From positions 186,001 to 250,000 of the forward strand of contig JAPWKG010000027.1 of assembly GCA_028283625.1 (NCBI GenBank): a stretch of DNA of 64,000 nucleotides. The letters are read 5' to 3'. The stretch is from Acidobacteriaceae bacterium. GTDB lineage: Bacteria > Acidobacteriota > Terriglobia > Terriglobales > Acidobacteriaceae. The notes under the pieces were generated by a model that was not told where the DNA came from, did not search any database, and saw only the letters and a program-made list of their open reading frames with translations. How positions within the stretch are numbered: the first letter of the stretch is position 1; the number at the start of each line of letters is the position of its first letter. Positions 9,874 to 17,014 of this stretch are shown here, one piece after another. A program made the position numbers and the translations under genes.

Positions 9874-10454
9874 TCAAACTCCAGAAGTGCAAACAAACTC
9901 TACTCATAGTGATGCTGGGCCTCTTAGGAGTGACGATGTCTCTCTCCGCGCGGGCTCAAGCATCGAAGAGCGATGCTGACCAGATAACCGGCCTGTTGGC
10001 GGCTCTGTCCAATCACGCCAAAGTCCCCTCAGATGTTCTAGACCCGACGCTCAGCGGCCCAGAGCGGGACAAGAATCTTGGGCATTTCAGCTCAGGCCCA
10101 TACGAACTGAGCGTCATCCCGAACGATGGCGCTCCAGTCATTACAGGCGACTCGGCTTCCGTACCCGTCCGAGTGCATTACAAAGCGGATGACGGCAACT
10201 CACTCGATGCCAGCGCGACGGCGCAGTTCATCCGGCGTAATGGCATCTGGTACTTCGCGAGCTTCGACTTCATGAAATGGCCTGGGTTCCTCATCATTGT
10301 TTTAGTGGTCTGTGTTCTCGTCGGCATCGGTTATGCAGCGACTGTCCTTGTACTGTGGAGCAGATTGACGAAGCACGGTGCTTTAGGGGGAGCGAACGCG
10401 GTAAAAATGTTCGTCCCGCTCTTCTGGGGCTCCCTGTTTCGGCAGAGCCGATAG
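9870..10454 (+). CDS. Secreted/membrane protein paired with the Rhs gene
   Basis: A 194-residue protein starting at ATG inside the Rhs stop (ATGA overlap). It has an N-terminal signal peptide (LLIVMLGLLGVTMSLSARAQA), an extracytoplasmic domain of about 105 residues, then a strong membrane helix near the C-terminus (FLIIVLVVCVLVGIGYAATV) and a short basic cytoplasmic tail. I do not recognise the family. Its coupling to the Rhs gene and its position before the displaced tip suggest an immunity or presentation partner, but this is inference from place only. Confidence 0.7.
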   Translation: MIKLQKCKQTLLIVMLGLLGVTMSLSARAQASKSDADQITGLLAALSNHAKVPSDVLDPTLSGPERDKNLGHFSSGPYELSVIPNDGAPVITGDSASVPVRVHYKADDGNSLDASATAQFIRRNGIWYFASFDFMKWPGFLIIVLVVCVLVGIGYAATVLVLWSRLTKHGALGGANAVKMFVPLFWGSLFRQSR

Positions 10455-10469
10455 AAAGACATCGCTACG

Positions 10470-11315
10470 ATGCAGACCGAATATACCTACGACTGCATTC
10501 CACACTTTGTGCATTTCGCATACAAGTTCACCGGCAAAGAAAGAGACGCGGAGTCGGGGCTGGATTACTTCGGGGCTAGGTACTATGCGAGTTCGATGGG
10601 CCGATGGATGTCGCCCGACTGGAGTTCTTCTCCAGAGGCCGTTCCGTACAGCCATCTTGATGATCCACAGTCACTCAATCTCTACGGCTATGTTCGGAAC
10701 AACCCGTTATCGAAGCCTGATCTTGACGGCCATGGTTGCCCGCCGGATTGCAGTACGGGGAACCAAGTCTTGGACTTCATAGGGGGCGTCGCGAATGCTT
10801 TTGGTTCGGACAATCTTATGGGAGCTGGACGTGTCAATATCCCAAGCGCTGGAGGACAGTATGGCCAGGCGCTTGGGGATGGGCTCGCGCTTGCTCAGGG
10901 AGCGGGACAAGTAGTCCTGGGGACCGTGGGCAACATCGGTGGCTTGGTTTTGGATGCGACTGGTGTTGGAGCTGCAATTGGAGTTCCTGCGAACGTCGTA
11001 TCGACTGCGGTCACCGTAGATGGCGCAGCAGTGGCGACCACGGCAGGGGTGGCGATGGCGAAGGCGGGAGGAAACTTCTCATCCGGGACGAAGCAGGGAG
11101 CAAAAGATGCAGCGGGAGGAAAGTGCCAGAACTGTGGAGTCGAAACCACTCCCGGACAGAAATCGCAAAAGGGCGTGACGCCTCCAGGAACCGAGGGCCA
11201 GACGGATCATATCCAGCCGAAGTCGAAGGGTGGAACAAACGATCCATCTAACGCTCAGCATCTGTGCCGCGACTGCAACATCAAGAAATCCGACAAGCTT
11301 CCCAACCAGCAATAG
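10470..11315 (+). CDS. Displaced Rhs C-terminal tip: RHS core plus HNH endonuclease toxin
   Basis: A 281-residue protein lacking the shell. It starts shortly before a second RHS core (YKFTGKERDAESGLDYFG ending NPLSKPDLDGHG) that is nearly the same as the core in the large Rhs gene at protein and DNA level. After it comes an Ala/Gly-rich linker and a C-terminal HNH nuclease: a CQNC zinc knuckle near residue 219, then DHIQPKSKGGTNDPSNAQHL and CRDCNIKKSDK. This is the layout of an orphan rhs-CT module, which by recombination at the core can replace the tip of the full protein. DNA in a target cell is the expected substrate. Confidence 0.9.
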   Translation: MQTEYTYDCIPHFVHFAYKFTGKERDAESGLDYFGARYYASSMGRWMSPDWSSSPEAVPYSHLDDPQSLNLYGYVRNNPLSKPDLDGHGCPPDCSTGNQVLDFIGGVANAFGSDNLMGAGRVNIPSAGGQYGQALGDGLALAQGAGQVVLGTVGNIGGLVLDATGVGAAIGVPANVVSTAVTVDGAAVATTAGVAMAKAGGNFSSGTKQGAKDAAGGKCQNCGVETTPGQKSQKGVTPPGTEGQTDHIQPKSKGGTNDPSNAQHLCRDCNIKKSDKLPNQQ

Positions 11316-11348
11316 CTCGCCGAGTGCGAACAGAAACGTGTGAAGAAT

Positions 11349-11801
11349 ATGGCGGAAGAGAACTACAAGAAGATCGTTTTTGAACTTGAGCAAGATGCGG
11401 ACGGCTATCCGCCAGACAAGTGGGAAAGCCTATGGGGATACGAAAAAGAGGATGGCTATTGCATCGACAACATACCTTTCTATGCAAAGGGGGTCAGCAG
11501 CGGCGACGTGGTCGCGGTCGTTCCTACTGAGGGGCGGTTGCAGTTCGAGAGCGTCATCCATCCTTCTGGGAACAGTGTTGTTCGCCTCTACGTCTCTAAC
11601 GTGTCGGACATGCAAGCGACGAGAGATGGCTTCCGGGAACTTGGGTGCGAATCGGAACTCCACAGCAATCCCAAATTCGTTGCCGTTGAAATCCCTAAAG
11701 CTGTTACAGCCTATCCAGTAGATGAGCTGCTGGAGGCCGGAGCCAAATCTGGCCGGTGGGAGTACGAGTGGGGAGTTCTGCGACACCCAATCGCAGCTTG
11801 A
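11349..11801 (+). CDS. DUF4265-type protein, candidate immunity to the HNH toxin
   Basis: A 150-residue acidic cytoplasmic protein (ATG 11349; a GTG at 11340 is also possible). Features match DUF4265: an early PPDKWESLWG, the IDNIPFYAKGVSSGDVV segment, and a later HPSGNSVVRLYV. It follows the Rhs-HNH gene by 33 bases in the same direction, the usual place for a cognate immunity gene, and members of this family occur beside polymorphic toxins. Immunity is inferred from the position; the family assignment is by pattern. Confidence 0.75.
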   Translation: MAEENYKKIVFELEQDADGYPPDKWESLWGYEKEDGYCIDNIPFYAKGVSSGDVVAVVPTEGRLQFESVIHPSGNSVVRLYVSNVSDMQATRDGFRELGCESELHSNPKFVAVEIPKAVTAYPVDELLEAGAKSGRWEYEWGVLRHPIAA

Positions 11802-11887
11802 CTGCCTGCGCAGGCCGTCTCTTCGGGGGCGGCCTTGCTGCGTCTGTGGCTTCCTCTGGCCTCTGTTCCGCTCCGAAGAAAAAGACG

Positions 11888-11965
11888 CGGTGCTCTGCAC
11901 CGGCTGTAGGGTGACACGTCACCCCAGAATGGGAGCCGCACAGCAACCTGAGGTTGCTCTGCGGC
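11888..11965. other. Cluster of three hairpins in a non-coding gap
   Basis: Three perfect or near-perfect inverted repeats lie in a row: CGGTGC/GCACCG (11888-11902), GGGTGAC/GTCACCC (11909-11924) and a 14-bp stem with one mismatch, GCCGCACAGCAACC with its complement (11935-11965). None is followed directly by a T run. They may form a small RNA or a processed 3' end for the immunity transcript; no gene is visible here. Confidence 0.45.
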
Positions 11966-11993
11966 AGACTGTTAACTACCTCGTTAAATAAGG

Positions 11994-12028
11994 AAGCCCC
12001 TCCACCTAACACAGGCAGAGGGGCTTTT
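11994..12028 (+). terminator. Intrinsic terminator after the Rhs/immunity genes
   Basis: Stem AAGCCCCTC / GAGGGGCTT with a 15-base loop followed by TTTCT. It separates the + strand Rhs transcript from the - strand lysis block. Confidence 0.75.
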
Positions 12029-12301
12029 CTATTTAAGGAGATACTCAACGCACCATGCTGCGACCGAGATGCATGCGGCTGCCCCTGAGCTATAACCCAT
12101 GAGCTTGTACTTCCAGCGGTCGAGCTCATGAACGCGGGATTCCAGCCGACTCACCCGGCCCGGTTGGCCGTTGCCGCGGAGATCATACATTCCGGCCTCC
12201 AGAGTTGAAAGCCTGCCCTCCGCGGCGCGAGTGAATTGATTGACCTCGTCTCTTAGGTCGCGGAGCTCGGAGAGGATAATTTGGTCGGTTGATTCTGGCA
12301 T
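12029..12301 (-). CDS. Small coiled-coil membrane protein, holin/XhlA-like
   Basis: A 90-residue protein. The first two thirds are charged heptad-like helix (LRDLRDEVNQFTRAAEGRLSTLE, VSRLESRVHELDRWKYK), followed by a C-terminal hydrophobic helix (AAACISVAAWCVEYLL). This one-span, coiled-coil layout with position 8 bases downstream of an endolysin gene suits a lysis accessory protein such as a holin or XhlA-like component. The family assignment is by architecture only. Confidence 0.6.
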   Translation of the reverse strand: MPESTDQIILSELRDLRDEVNQFTRAAEGRLSTLEAGMYDLRGNGQPGRVSRLESRVHELDRWKYKLMGYSSGAAACISVAAWCVEYLLK

Positions 12302-12309
12302 TTGGTTCC

Positions 12310-12744
12310 TTAAGTTGTTGGAGATGCGAATAGAGCGGCCTCGGCGGCTCGTCGTCTAACGAGTCCATCGAGCACCTTGCCACCGGCCTTCGTCCATTGA
12401 GAAAACAAAGCAGGGGCATCCACAAAGTTGCCCTCGTTGAGGACCTCTCGGAGTGAGGATTTGAGGAAGTTGCCGATGCCGACATTGAAAGCAAAATCAC
12501 AAAGCGCATCGAACTGAGACTGGTTGAGCGCAATGCGGACGCCGATGTTTACGGCATGTTCCGCCTGCGCCATATCAGCGCGGAGACGGTCATCAGCCTG
12601 TTGCTGCGTGATAACCATCCCCGGCTTAACATTGGCGGTCGAGCCGTAACCTATCGTCCATATACCTGCGCTATCCGTATACGCTGCGAGGCGCAAACCT
12701 TCGAAGGACTTGACCAAAGCCAAGCCCTTATCGCTGATTGTCAT
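12310..12744 (-). CDS. Phage endolysin, GH24 lysozyme
   Basis: A 144-residue muramidase of the T4/P21 lysozyme family, cutting the MurNAc-GlcNAc bond of peptidoglycan. The catalytic signature is intact: Glu in VKSFEGLRLAAYTDSAG, then WTIGYGSTANVKPGMVIT, with the conserved NQSQFDALCDFAFNVG helix in the C-terminal lobe. No signal peptide or anchor is present, so release would need a holin, a candidate for which lies immediately downstream. The length is typical of the single-domain phage enzymes. Confidence 0.92.
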   Translation of the reverse strand: MTISDKGLALVKSFEGLRLAAYTDSAGIWTIGYGSTANVKPGMVITQQQADDRLRADMAQAEHAVNIGVRIALNQSQFDALCDFAFNVGIGNFLKSSLREVLNEGNFVDAPALFSQWTKAGGKVLDGLVRRRAAEAALFASPTT

Positions 12745-12754
12745 TTTTCTCTCG

Positions 12755-13318
12755 TTACTGGATGAAGACCTCCGTCAGAGAGACCGCGAAGATCGATGAG
12801 GCGCGTTTGTTGGCGGATGTTGCGGCCACGGTGCCGCCGTAAGCGGCGACCTCAACGGTTATCGTGTTAAGCGGAGTATTGGCCGGGATGTTTGCCGTGT
12901 AGGTGGCTTGCGCCGTGGTGGCACTCCACCGCTGCACGACGGTCGATGTAGAGCCGATGTTGACGGTGACCGTGCCATAGCCCGCCGAGGCGTTGCCGGA
13001 GATATAGCTGCTGGCCGAAGCGACGATGGCCAACGTTGCAGCGGCGGTAAGCGATACAGCAGGCCAGCTGGAGAGGATGAGATCCCCGTAGGTGGACGTC
13101 TGGGTATCCGCACCGTCGGCCGACAAGGAATCAGTTTCCGCGCCCGAGATCGTTGCGGAGGTGGAGAGATCGCCGTCGTCGTCAGCCTCATGCGCGATGG
13201 TATCGTCCAGGAGCTTGATAACGTGGGGCAGATAGTCCACCACCTCGACGGTGACGTGCGCTACATCCTTCGCCGCGACCTCTACGCCGTGGCCGATTTT
13301 TTCAAAAAATGTGCTCAT
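12755..13318 (-). CDS. Phage-like protein of unknown function, Ser/Thr/Ala-rich beta-type C-terminus
   Basis: A 187-residue protein. The N-terminal 45 residues are an amphipathic helical segment (FEKIGHGVEVAAKDVAHVTVE) with an acidic patch (HEADDDGDLSTS). The rest is Ser/Thr/Ala/Gly-rich with alternating hydrophobic residues (YGTVTVNIGSTSTVVQRWSA), as in immunoglobulin-like or tail-decoration domains. It precedes the endolysin by 10 bases in the same operon. No family recognised. Confidence 0.6.
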   Translation of the reverse strand: MSTFFEKIGHGVEVAAKDVAHVTVEVVDYLPHVIKLLDDTIAHEADDDGDLSTSATISGAETDSLSADGADTQTSTYGDLILSSWPAVSLTAAATLAIVASASSYISGNASAGYGTVTVNIGSTSTVVQRWSATTAQATYTANIPANTPLNTITVEVAAYGGTVAATSANKRASSIFAVSLTEVFIQ

Positions 13319-13441
13319 ATCAGTGTGTCCTCAGTATGTCGAGAGGCGCGGCGAGGAGCCCAAAAGGGGGGAAGGGCTGCAACTCGCCGCGGGGCAGTAG
13401 CACTTACGCATGCGTGCGCATTGGCACTGATTTTCATCTCT

Positions 13442-13732
13442 CTACATACTTAGACGTAAATCATCCCTTTCCTGCATCGCCTCTAGCGACTCGACTACGT
13501 CCGCACCCCGCTTGCCTGACTTACTCCTGCGGCGGTGATCGATGACTAACCGCCTAGTTGCGGTGATAGACCACGCAGCGATTGACCTGATATCCGTGCC
13601 TGCGTCAAGCCGCTGCCAGAGTCTGACGCTGACATCCTGTGCGATCTCCTCGGCGTCCTCAGTGGATAGGCCTCGCCGCTTAGCCTCACGCATAGAGGCC
13701 CGGCGGCAAGCAGTAATCTGTGTCTCCATCAT
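13442..13732 (-). CDS. Short sigma-70 region-2-like protein
   Basis: A 96-residue protein resembling the first half of an ECF sigma factor: REAKRRGLSTEDAEEIAQDV matches the conserved DAEDxxQ helix, and AWSITATRRLVIDHRRRSK matches region 2.3-2.4, which ends in the Asp-His/Arg-Arg-Arg turn. Region 4 is missing, so if it works with RNA polymerase it does so without a normal -35 reader; phage late regulators can be built this way. Its start overlaps the upstream stop (ATGA). Confidence 0.55.
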   Translation of the reverse strand: MMETQITACRRASMREAKRRGLSTEDAEEIAQDVSVRLWQRLDAGTDIRSIAAWSITATRRLVIDHRRRSKSGKRGADVVESLEAMQERDDLRLSM

Positions 13733-14103
13733 TGTTTCCCCTCCATCGTCACGATCAGTGCCTGGAGATCACGGTCGATGGAGACGATCATGTCCATCGC
13801 ATCTATAGGGTCGGGGTAGATATCTACTGGCAGTTTGGCTACGGCGGCCAATGTACTAAGTAGATCGTCCACTAACTTGTCGTCTGGACTCTGCGCGACC
13901 AACACCTCTATCGCCGCTTGCGCTGCTCGGCGGATTGCCTTGTCCCCCGGCCCAAAAAAGTGCAACGCAAGCTTGCCGATGGTCTTGCGCGTGTGGCCGC
14001 GCTCATCGTCGGTGAGGTCTGTGCGCAGCCGCTCCGATAGCTGGTACAGCAGATGTACGCCTGTGGGGTGGATCATCGGTTGCCTCCCACCGTCGCCGTT
14101 CAT
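13729..14103 (-). CDS. Hypothetical phage-like protein
   Basis: A 124-residue, mostly helical acidic protein (LLYQLSERLRTDLTDDERGH, then KAIRRAAQAAIEVLVAQS and LLSTLAAVAKLPVDIYPD). No motif is recognised. It overlaps both neighbours by four bases (ATGA), so it is translated as the third gene of a tightly coupled four-gene run. The translational coupling and open length make it a credible gene although function is unknown. Confidence 0.65.
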   Translation of the reverse strand: MNGDGGRQPMIHPTGVHLLYQLSERLRTDLTDDERGHTRKTIGKLALHFFGPGDKAIRRAAQAAIEVLVAQSPDDKLVDDLLSTLAAVAKLPVDIYPDPIDAMDMIVSIDRDLQALIVTMEGKQ

Positions 14104-14279
14104 CGATACGCTGTCGCTATCGCCCGTGCGTGTCTGTCGCCGTCCGCCGCCGCCTCAATCGTCGCGGCGGATGGATGTAGCGACTCAGGCTGAGGCCAGC
14201 TCAGGTAGGAGCGATGACGCGTGTCGGGGACATCACGCCATGTGCGTTTGGGTTTTTTGGGCGAGGGGCGGCGGCTCAT
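14100..14279 (-). CDS. 59-residue basic protein in the coupled mini-operon
   Basis: A short frame starting ATG at 14279 inside the stop of the upstream gene (ATGA) and ending TGA at 14102-14100 inside the start of the next (ATGA again). The product begins MSRRPSPKKPKRTWRD and is strongly basic at its N-terminus, then ends in an Ala-rich helix. The double four-base overlap is the evidence that it is real. A nucleic-acid-binding role is possible from charge alone. Confidence 0.6.
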   Translation of the reverse strand: MSRRPSPKKPKRTWRDVPDTRHRSYLSWPQPESLHPSAATIEAAADGDRHARAIATAYR

Positions 14280-14524
14280 CGCGCACCTGCCCGCTTGCGA
14301 CGATTGCGCTCGTGGAGCCGGGACTCGATCTCTCCGCTTACCAGCCTGAGGAAAGCCTCGGGCTCATCCGGCAGCGATGACTCCCGTCCTTCCCGGGCCA
14401 GCGCTGCCACATACATACGCCGATACGTATCGATTACTTGCGATGACGAGTCATCGGTTAGGCCGTGTTGACGACGCGCGGCTAGCTCGAGTAGGAGCAT
14501 ATCCATTACTGTCTCTGGGGTCAT
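14276..14524 (-). CDS. Hypothetical protein, first gene of the coupled run
   Basis: An 82-residue protein, helical and charged (MTPETVMDMLLLELAARRQH, VIDTYRRMYVAALAREGRE). It has a very strong Shine-Dalgarno sequence (AGGAGGGG about 7 bases before ATG 14524), so it is the entry point for ribosomes on the four-gene run 14524-13442. No family recognised. Confidence 0.65.
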   Translation of the reverse strand: MTPETVMDMLLLELAARRQHGLTDDSSSQVIDTYRRMYVAALAREGRESSLPDEPEAFLRLVSGEIESRLHERNRRKRAGAR

Positions 14525-14684
14525 GATTTTCCCCTCCTACCTAGAGGTGCGGTAGTCGGAGTGCGCCAAATAACGTAACCACGATCCCCCGTGCATGGAG
14601 GGCTAATACTTTCCCGTCCCTCTGCGCAGGGATTATCGCGGGTAACTAATGGCGGGTCAGGAGTAAGTCAGGAGTTATCCATAT

Positions 14685-14849
14685 ATGCGCGTGGCGGGCT
14701 CGCTGCTGGCCGGGGCATGGATTCCCCTGTCCGATGGTGCAGCGATGGCGTGGCGGGCGGATTCCGGCGCGGGGCTGGGGCTGGGGGTGTCTCTCTATAT
14801 GGGTTGGTCGGACATTATCCCCGGCTATGAGGGCAGGAGGGAGCGATAA
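14685..14849 (+). CDS. Possible 54-residue protein
   Basis: ATG 14685 follows AGGAG at 14670-14674 and opens a 54-codon frame (MRVAGSLLAGAWIPLSDG, then GLGLGVSLYMGWSDIIPGYE) with one moderately hydrophobic segment. It runs against the coupled operon, in a 930-bp stretch (14525-15452) that otherwise contains repeats only. The last codons overlap a 17-bp direct repeat. Support is limited to the ribosome site and open frame. Confidence 0.3.
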   Translation: MRVAGSLLAGAWIPLSDGAAMAWRADSGAGLGLGVSLYMGWSDIIPGYEGRRER

Positions 14850-14904
14850 GCGACCGTATGACCGTCTCTGCCTCTGCTGGCGTACGTAGGGAGCGATAAG
14901 CGAC
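14838..14904. repeat. 17-bp direct repeat, copies exactly 50 bp apart
   Basis: AGGGAGCGATAAGCGAC occurs at 14838-14854 and 14888-14904. The exact 50-bp period is near five helical turns, which would put two bound proteins on the same DNA face. It lies in the non-coding control region of the island, between the coupled operon and the iteron-like cluster. Confidence 0.6.
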
Positions 14905-15185
14905 TGGAGTATGTCAGCGTTGTTGTTGTTGCTTGTTTTGCATCAATCAGGGCCCATAGGCCCTCATCATCGCGCAGCGATTGTGATGACGGTCCCTTAA
15001 CCACTGACAAAGGCAAAAACTGATAAAAACTGACAAAAGCTGATACGGCGGGGTGTTTTTTCTAAAAAAACGGCAATCTCGAAAAAATAAATCGGGCAGA
15101 CAAGATTAAAGATTCGGTCTGAGCCTCCCATGCGGACTAAAAGTTCGCTCGGATTGACCATTCCAAGCAGAAACACCCCGGAACT

Positions 15186-15314
15186 GTACAAACTATTTGG
15201 GTAAAAGGTACAAATGGTTGGTATAGTTCACCCCAAATAGCTTGTACTCCTGACCCAAAACATTGGTACAAAGGGTGCAAATCATTTGTACCCCTGACCC
15301 CAAATGATTTGTAC
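15186..15314. repeat. Iteron/operator-like cluster of about six GTACAA-ATTTGGGG motifs
   Basis: Related 14-17-bp motifs with consensus near GTACAAATNATTTGGGG recur on both strands: 15186-15201 and 15208-15221 (direct), 15231-15247, 15253-15269, 15278-15292 and 15298-15314 (inverted). Inverted copies are joined by a common CCTGACCC link. The cluster lies 140 bp ahead of a winged-helix gene at 15453. Such arrays serve as replication-initiator iterons or as operators; the spacing is too short and irregular for CRISPR. Confidence 0.6.
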
Positions 15315-15452
15315 CTTTCACTCAATCCCATATGTGAGTAAGCATTCGTAATTTCCAGGAGTCCGACTTTTTGCCGCTATGTGTGGGGCAAAAAATCGCG
15401 AAGTATACCGAATCTGCTGAGCGATCCGAGTATCAGCCCCCAGGAGAAAACG

Positions 15453-15812
15453 ATGCAAAAGAAACTCACAACGTTGGATATATTGAGGGACGCACGTAAT
15501 AGCGGCTTGTTCAGAAAAGCGGCGCAATCACTCTATTATCACTTGGCCCTCCGAGCGGATCAGAGCAAACAATACTCCACATACGTTGGGTACCCGACTC
15601 TCTGCGCTGACACTGGTCTCGACGCGAAAACTCTACAGAAGGCAGCTGCCGAGTTGGAGGATCAGGGGCTGATTCGGCGCGTCGTGCGGCCAAACCACTC
15701 CAACATTTGGTTCTTGAATGTTACGGCGGTACGGGATGCCGTTGAAAGGATAAGGGAAAATGATGTCGAAAGCCCGTTCCGGCAGCCGGATATTGAGGGG
15801 GCTGAGGTTTAG
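15453..15812 (+). CDS. Winged-helix DNA-binding protein (HTH_36-like), island regulator or replication protein
   Basis: A 119-residue protein from ATG 15453, with CAGGAG 7 bases upstream. The centre reads like an HTH_36 domain: AAQSLYYHLALRADQS, then YVGYPTLCADTGLDAKTLQKAAAELEDQGLIRR, with helix 3 at KTLQKAAAELE and a wing before IWFLN (quoted in parts). This domain is common in phage and plasmid replication proteins. The iteron-like cluster just upstream makes an initiator or autoregulator role plausible. A strong terminator follows 6 bases after the stop. Confidence 0.7.
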   Translation: MQKKLTTLDILRDARNSGLFRKAAQSLYYHLALRADQSKQYSTYVGYPTLCADTGLDAKTLQKAAAELEDQGLIRRVVRPNHSNIWFLNVTAVRDAVERIRENDVESPFRQPDIEGAEV

Positions 15813-15817
15813 CCCCA

Positions 15818-15859
15818 AAAACGCAACCGCCTGGGTGGACTCCCAGGCGGTTGCGTTTT
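15818..15859. terminator. Perfect 18-bp stem bidirectional terminator
   Basis: AAAACGCAACCGCCTGGG at 15818-15835 pairs perfectly with 15842-15859 around a 6-base loop, with A and T runs on the two sides. It can end both the + strand winged-helix gene and the - strand gene ending at 15872. Confidence 0.9.
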
Positions 15860-15871
15860 CAACCTTTGGTG

Positions 15872-16189
15872 CTATCTCCCGGGGATCGTTACCCATGTCT
15901 GTGACATACCCGCAGCGTATCCTATCGCATACGCCCGCATCGTCGTGCCCGCGATGCGGGCATCGATCTTGACGCCAATCTCCTCCGCGTATCGCTCTGC
16001 GTCGCGCCACGCCCATAGAGCTCGGCTTCGCGCCTCATCCATGATCGTGCGATCCCTCTGGTGATAGGCTCGACGCGCTGCACAGTGGTAGGCAACAGAG
16101 GCGTCTATCCGCCGGAGCAGCTCAGCGCGGAGAGCCGGTGTAGGGTCGTAGTAGCGAGTCCGGACAAGAGAGGCGATATAGCTAGCCAT
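15872..16189 (-). CDS. Hypothetical Ala/Arg-rich phage-like protein
   Basis: A 105-residue, helical, Arg/Ala-rich protein from ATG 16189 (MASYIASLVRTRYYDPTPAL). A GTG at 16195 would add two codons. It overlaps the end of the preceding frame by eight bases and is probably coupled to it. No motif recognised. The terminator at 15818-15859 closes the unit. Confidence 0.5.
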   Translation of the reverse strand: MASYIASLVRTRYYDPTPALRAELLRRIDASVAYHCAARRAYHQRDRTIMDEARSRALWAWRDAERYAEEIGVKIDARIAGTTMRAYAIGYAAGMSQTWVTIPGR

Positions 16190-16471
16190 TGCCACGCACC
16201 TTTCCCCGCGGGCGCGGGACGACGACCAACCAGCCCTTGCGGGGGATGGTGATCATCCAGGGCAGGTCACGACCAGGACCGGAGTGTCTGTCGATCAACT
16301 CCCGGAAGATCTCGGGAGAGAGACGGCGACGGGGCGGTTGCCTACTGCGATTACGACGGTTGCGTCGGGGTGGTTTCCAAGCTGCTCCCGGAAGTATTTG
16401 CGGCTGGATTTGCGGGTGGGGCGGCGGTGCTCACTGCGTGACCGTAGGGGGTAGTGCTCAGCTGTGATCAT
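16182..16471 (-). pseudogene. Small gene apparently split by a -1 frameshift
   Basis: ATG 16471 opens a frame (MITAEHYPLRSRSEHRRPTR, then HPDATVVIAVGNRPVAVSL) that meets a stop soon after 16310. The next frame continues smoothly as EIFRELIDRHSGPGRDLPWM and MITIPRKGWLVVVPRPRGK to TAG at 16182. Joined, they make a product of about 96 residues with sensible composition. The shift lies at a CTCCCGAG stretch. It could be a mutation, a sequencing error or a programmed shift. The second part overlaps the start of the gene at 16189. Confidence 0.4.
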
Positions 16472-16608
16472 GCCGTTTTAATTACAATTAATGGCGATCG
16501 TTAATCCACTTATTTTTTTTCTCGGCGCTGTATAGCGCGATGTATAGCGCCAAGCAAAATGAGCGGGCAATAATCCCCTTACGCACGGGGCGATGGGTAT
16601 TAGCCCCC

Positions 16609-16833
16609 ATGAACGTTGCACAGGAACGCAAACAGACGCAAGCAGTGGAACCTCTCCTCTATGACCGCAAGACGGCAGCGCGTCTGCTGTCGGTGTCGGT
16701 GCGGTCGGTGGACTATATGGTGGCCAGTGGTAAGCTGGGGCATCGCAGGATAGGGAGCAGGGTGCTCATCCCCGCGGGGCAGGTGCGCCGGATGGCAGAG
16801 ACCGGTTGTCCCTATGGGGTGATGGGGGAGTGA
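16609..16833 (+). CDS. Excisionase-like helix-turn-helix protein
   Basis: A 74-residue protein from ATG 16609 (a longer version from 16540 is possible; neither start has a strong ribosome site). It contains a MerR/excisionase-type HTH: YDRKTAARLLSVSVRSVDYM, then GKLGHRRIGSRVLIPAGQVR, the wing and helix pattern of HTH_17 proteins that bend DNA for integrase-mediated excision. It is the last gene before attR, opposite the integrase at the other end. Confidence 0.7.
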   Translation: MNVAQERKQTQAVEPLLYDRKTAARLLSVSVRSVDYMVASGKLGHRRIGSRVLIPAGQVRRMAETGCPYGVMGE

Positions 16834-16864
16834 GGACGAGAGCACACATATATATAGTTGGGCG

Positions 16865-16905
16865 AAAAAGAGACCCACGGGTTACCGCACCGTGGGTCTC
16901 TTTTT
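16865..16905. terminator. Intrinsic terminator after the excisionase-like gene
   Basis: AAAAAGAGACCCACGG (16865-16880) pairs perfectly with 16890-16905 around a 9-base loop, ending in TTTTT on the + strand and on the - strand. Confidence 0.9.
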
Positions 16906-16967
16906 GCGTTTTGCACAACTTTGTGTCGCTTGTAGCGCAAAAGTATCCCATGCCCAAAAACAACCAA

Positions 16968-16991
16968 AGGCGACCCGCTTCGAGGTCGCCT
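16968..16991 (-). terminator. Hairpin downstream of tRNA-Met
   Basis: AGGCGACC (16968-16975) pairs with GGTCGCCT (16984-16991). Read on the minus strand it is followed by TTTGGTTGTTTTT, as expected for a terminator of the tRNA transcript. It lies inside the island, so after integration the tRNA uses an island-borne end. Confidence 0.6.
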
Positions 16992-17014
16992 CTAAACTAT
17001 TGATTTCGTTGGGC

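Noticed and set aside
14591-14830. 79-codon plus-strand frame
   Set aside because: No ribosome site; the overlapping frame from 14685 has a better start signal, though it too is uncertain.
15186-15314. CRISPR array
   Set aside because: Motifs are 14-17 bases, on both strands and irregularly spaced by a few bases; there are no unique spacers and no cas genes.
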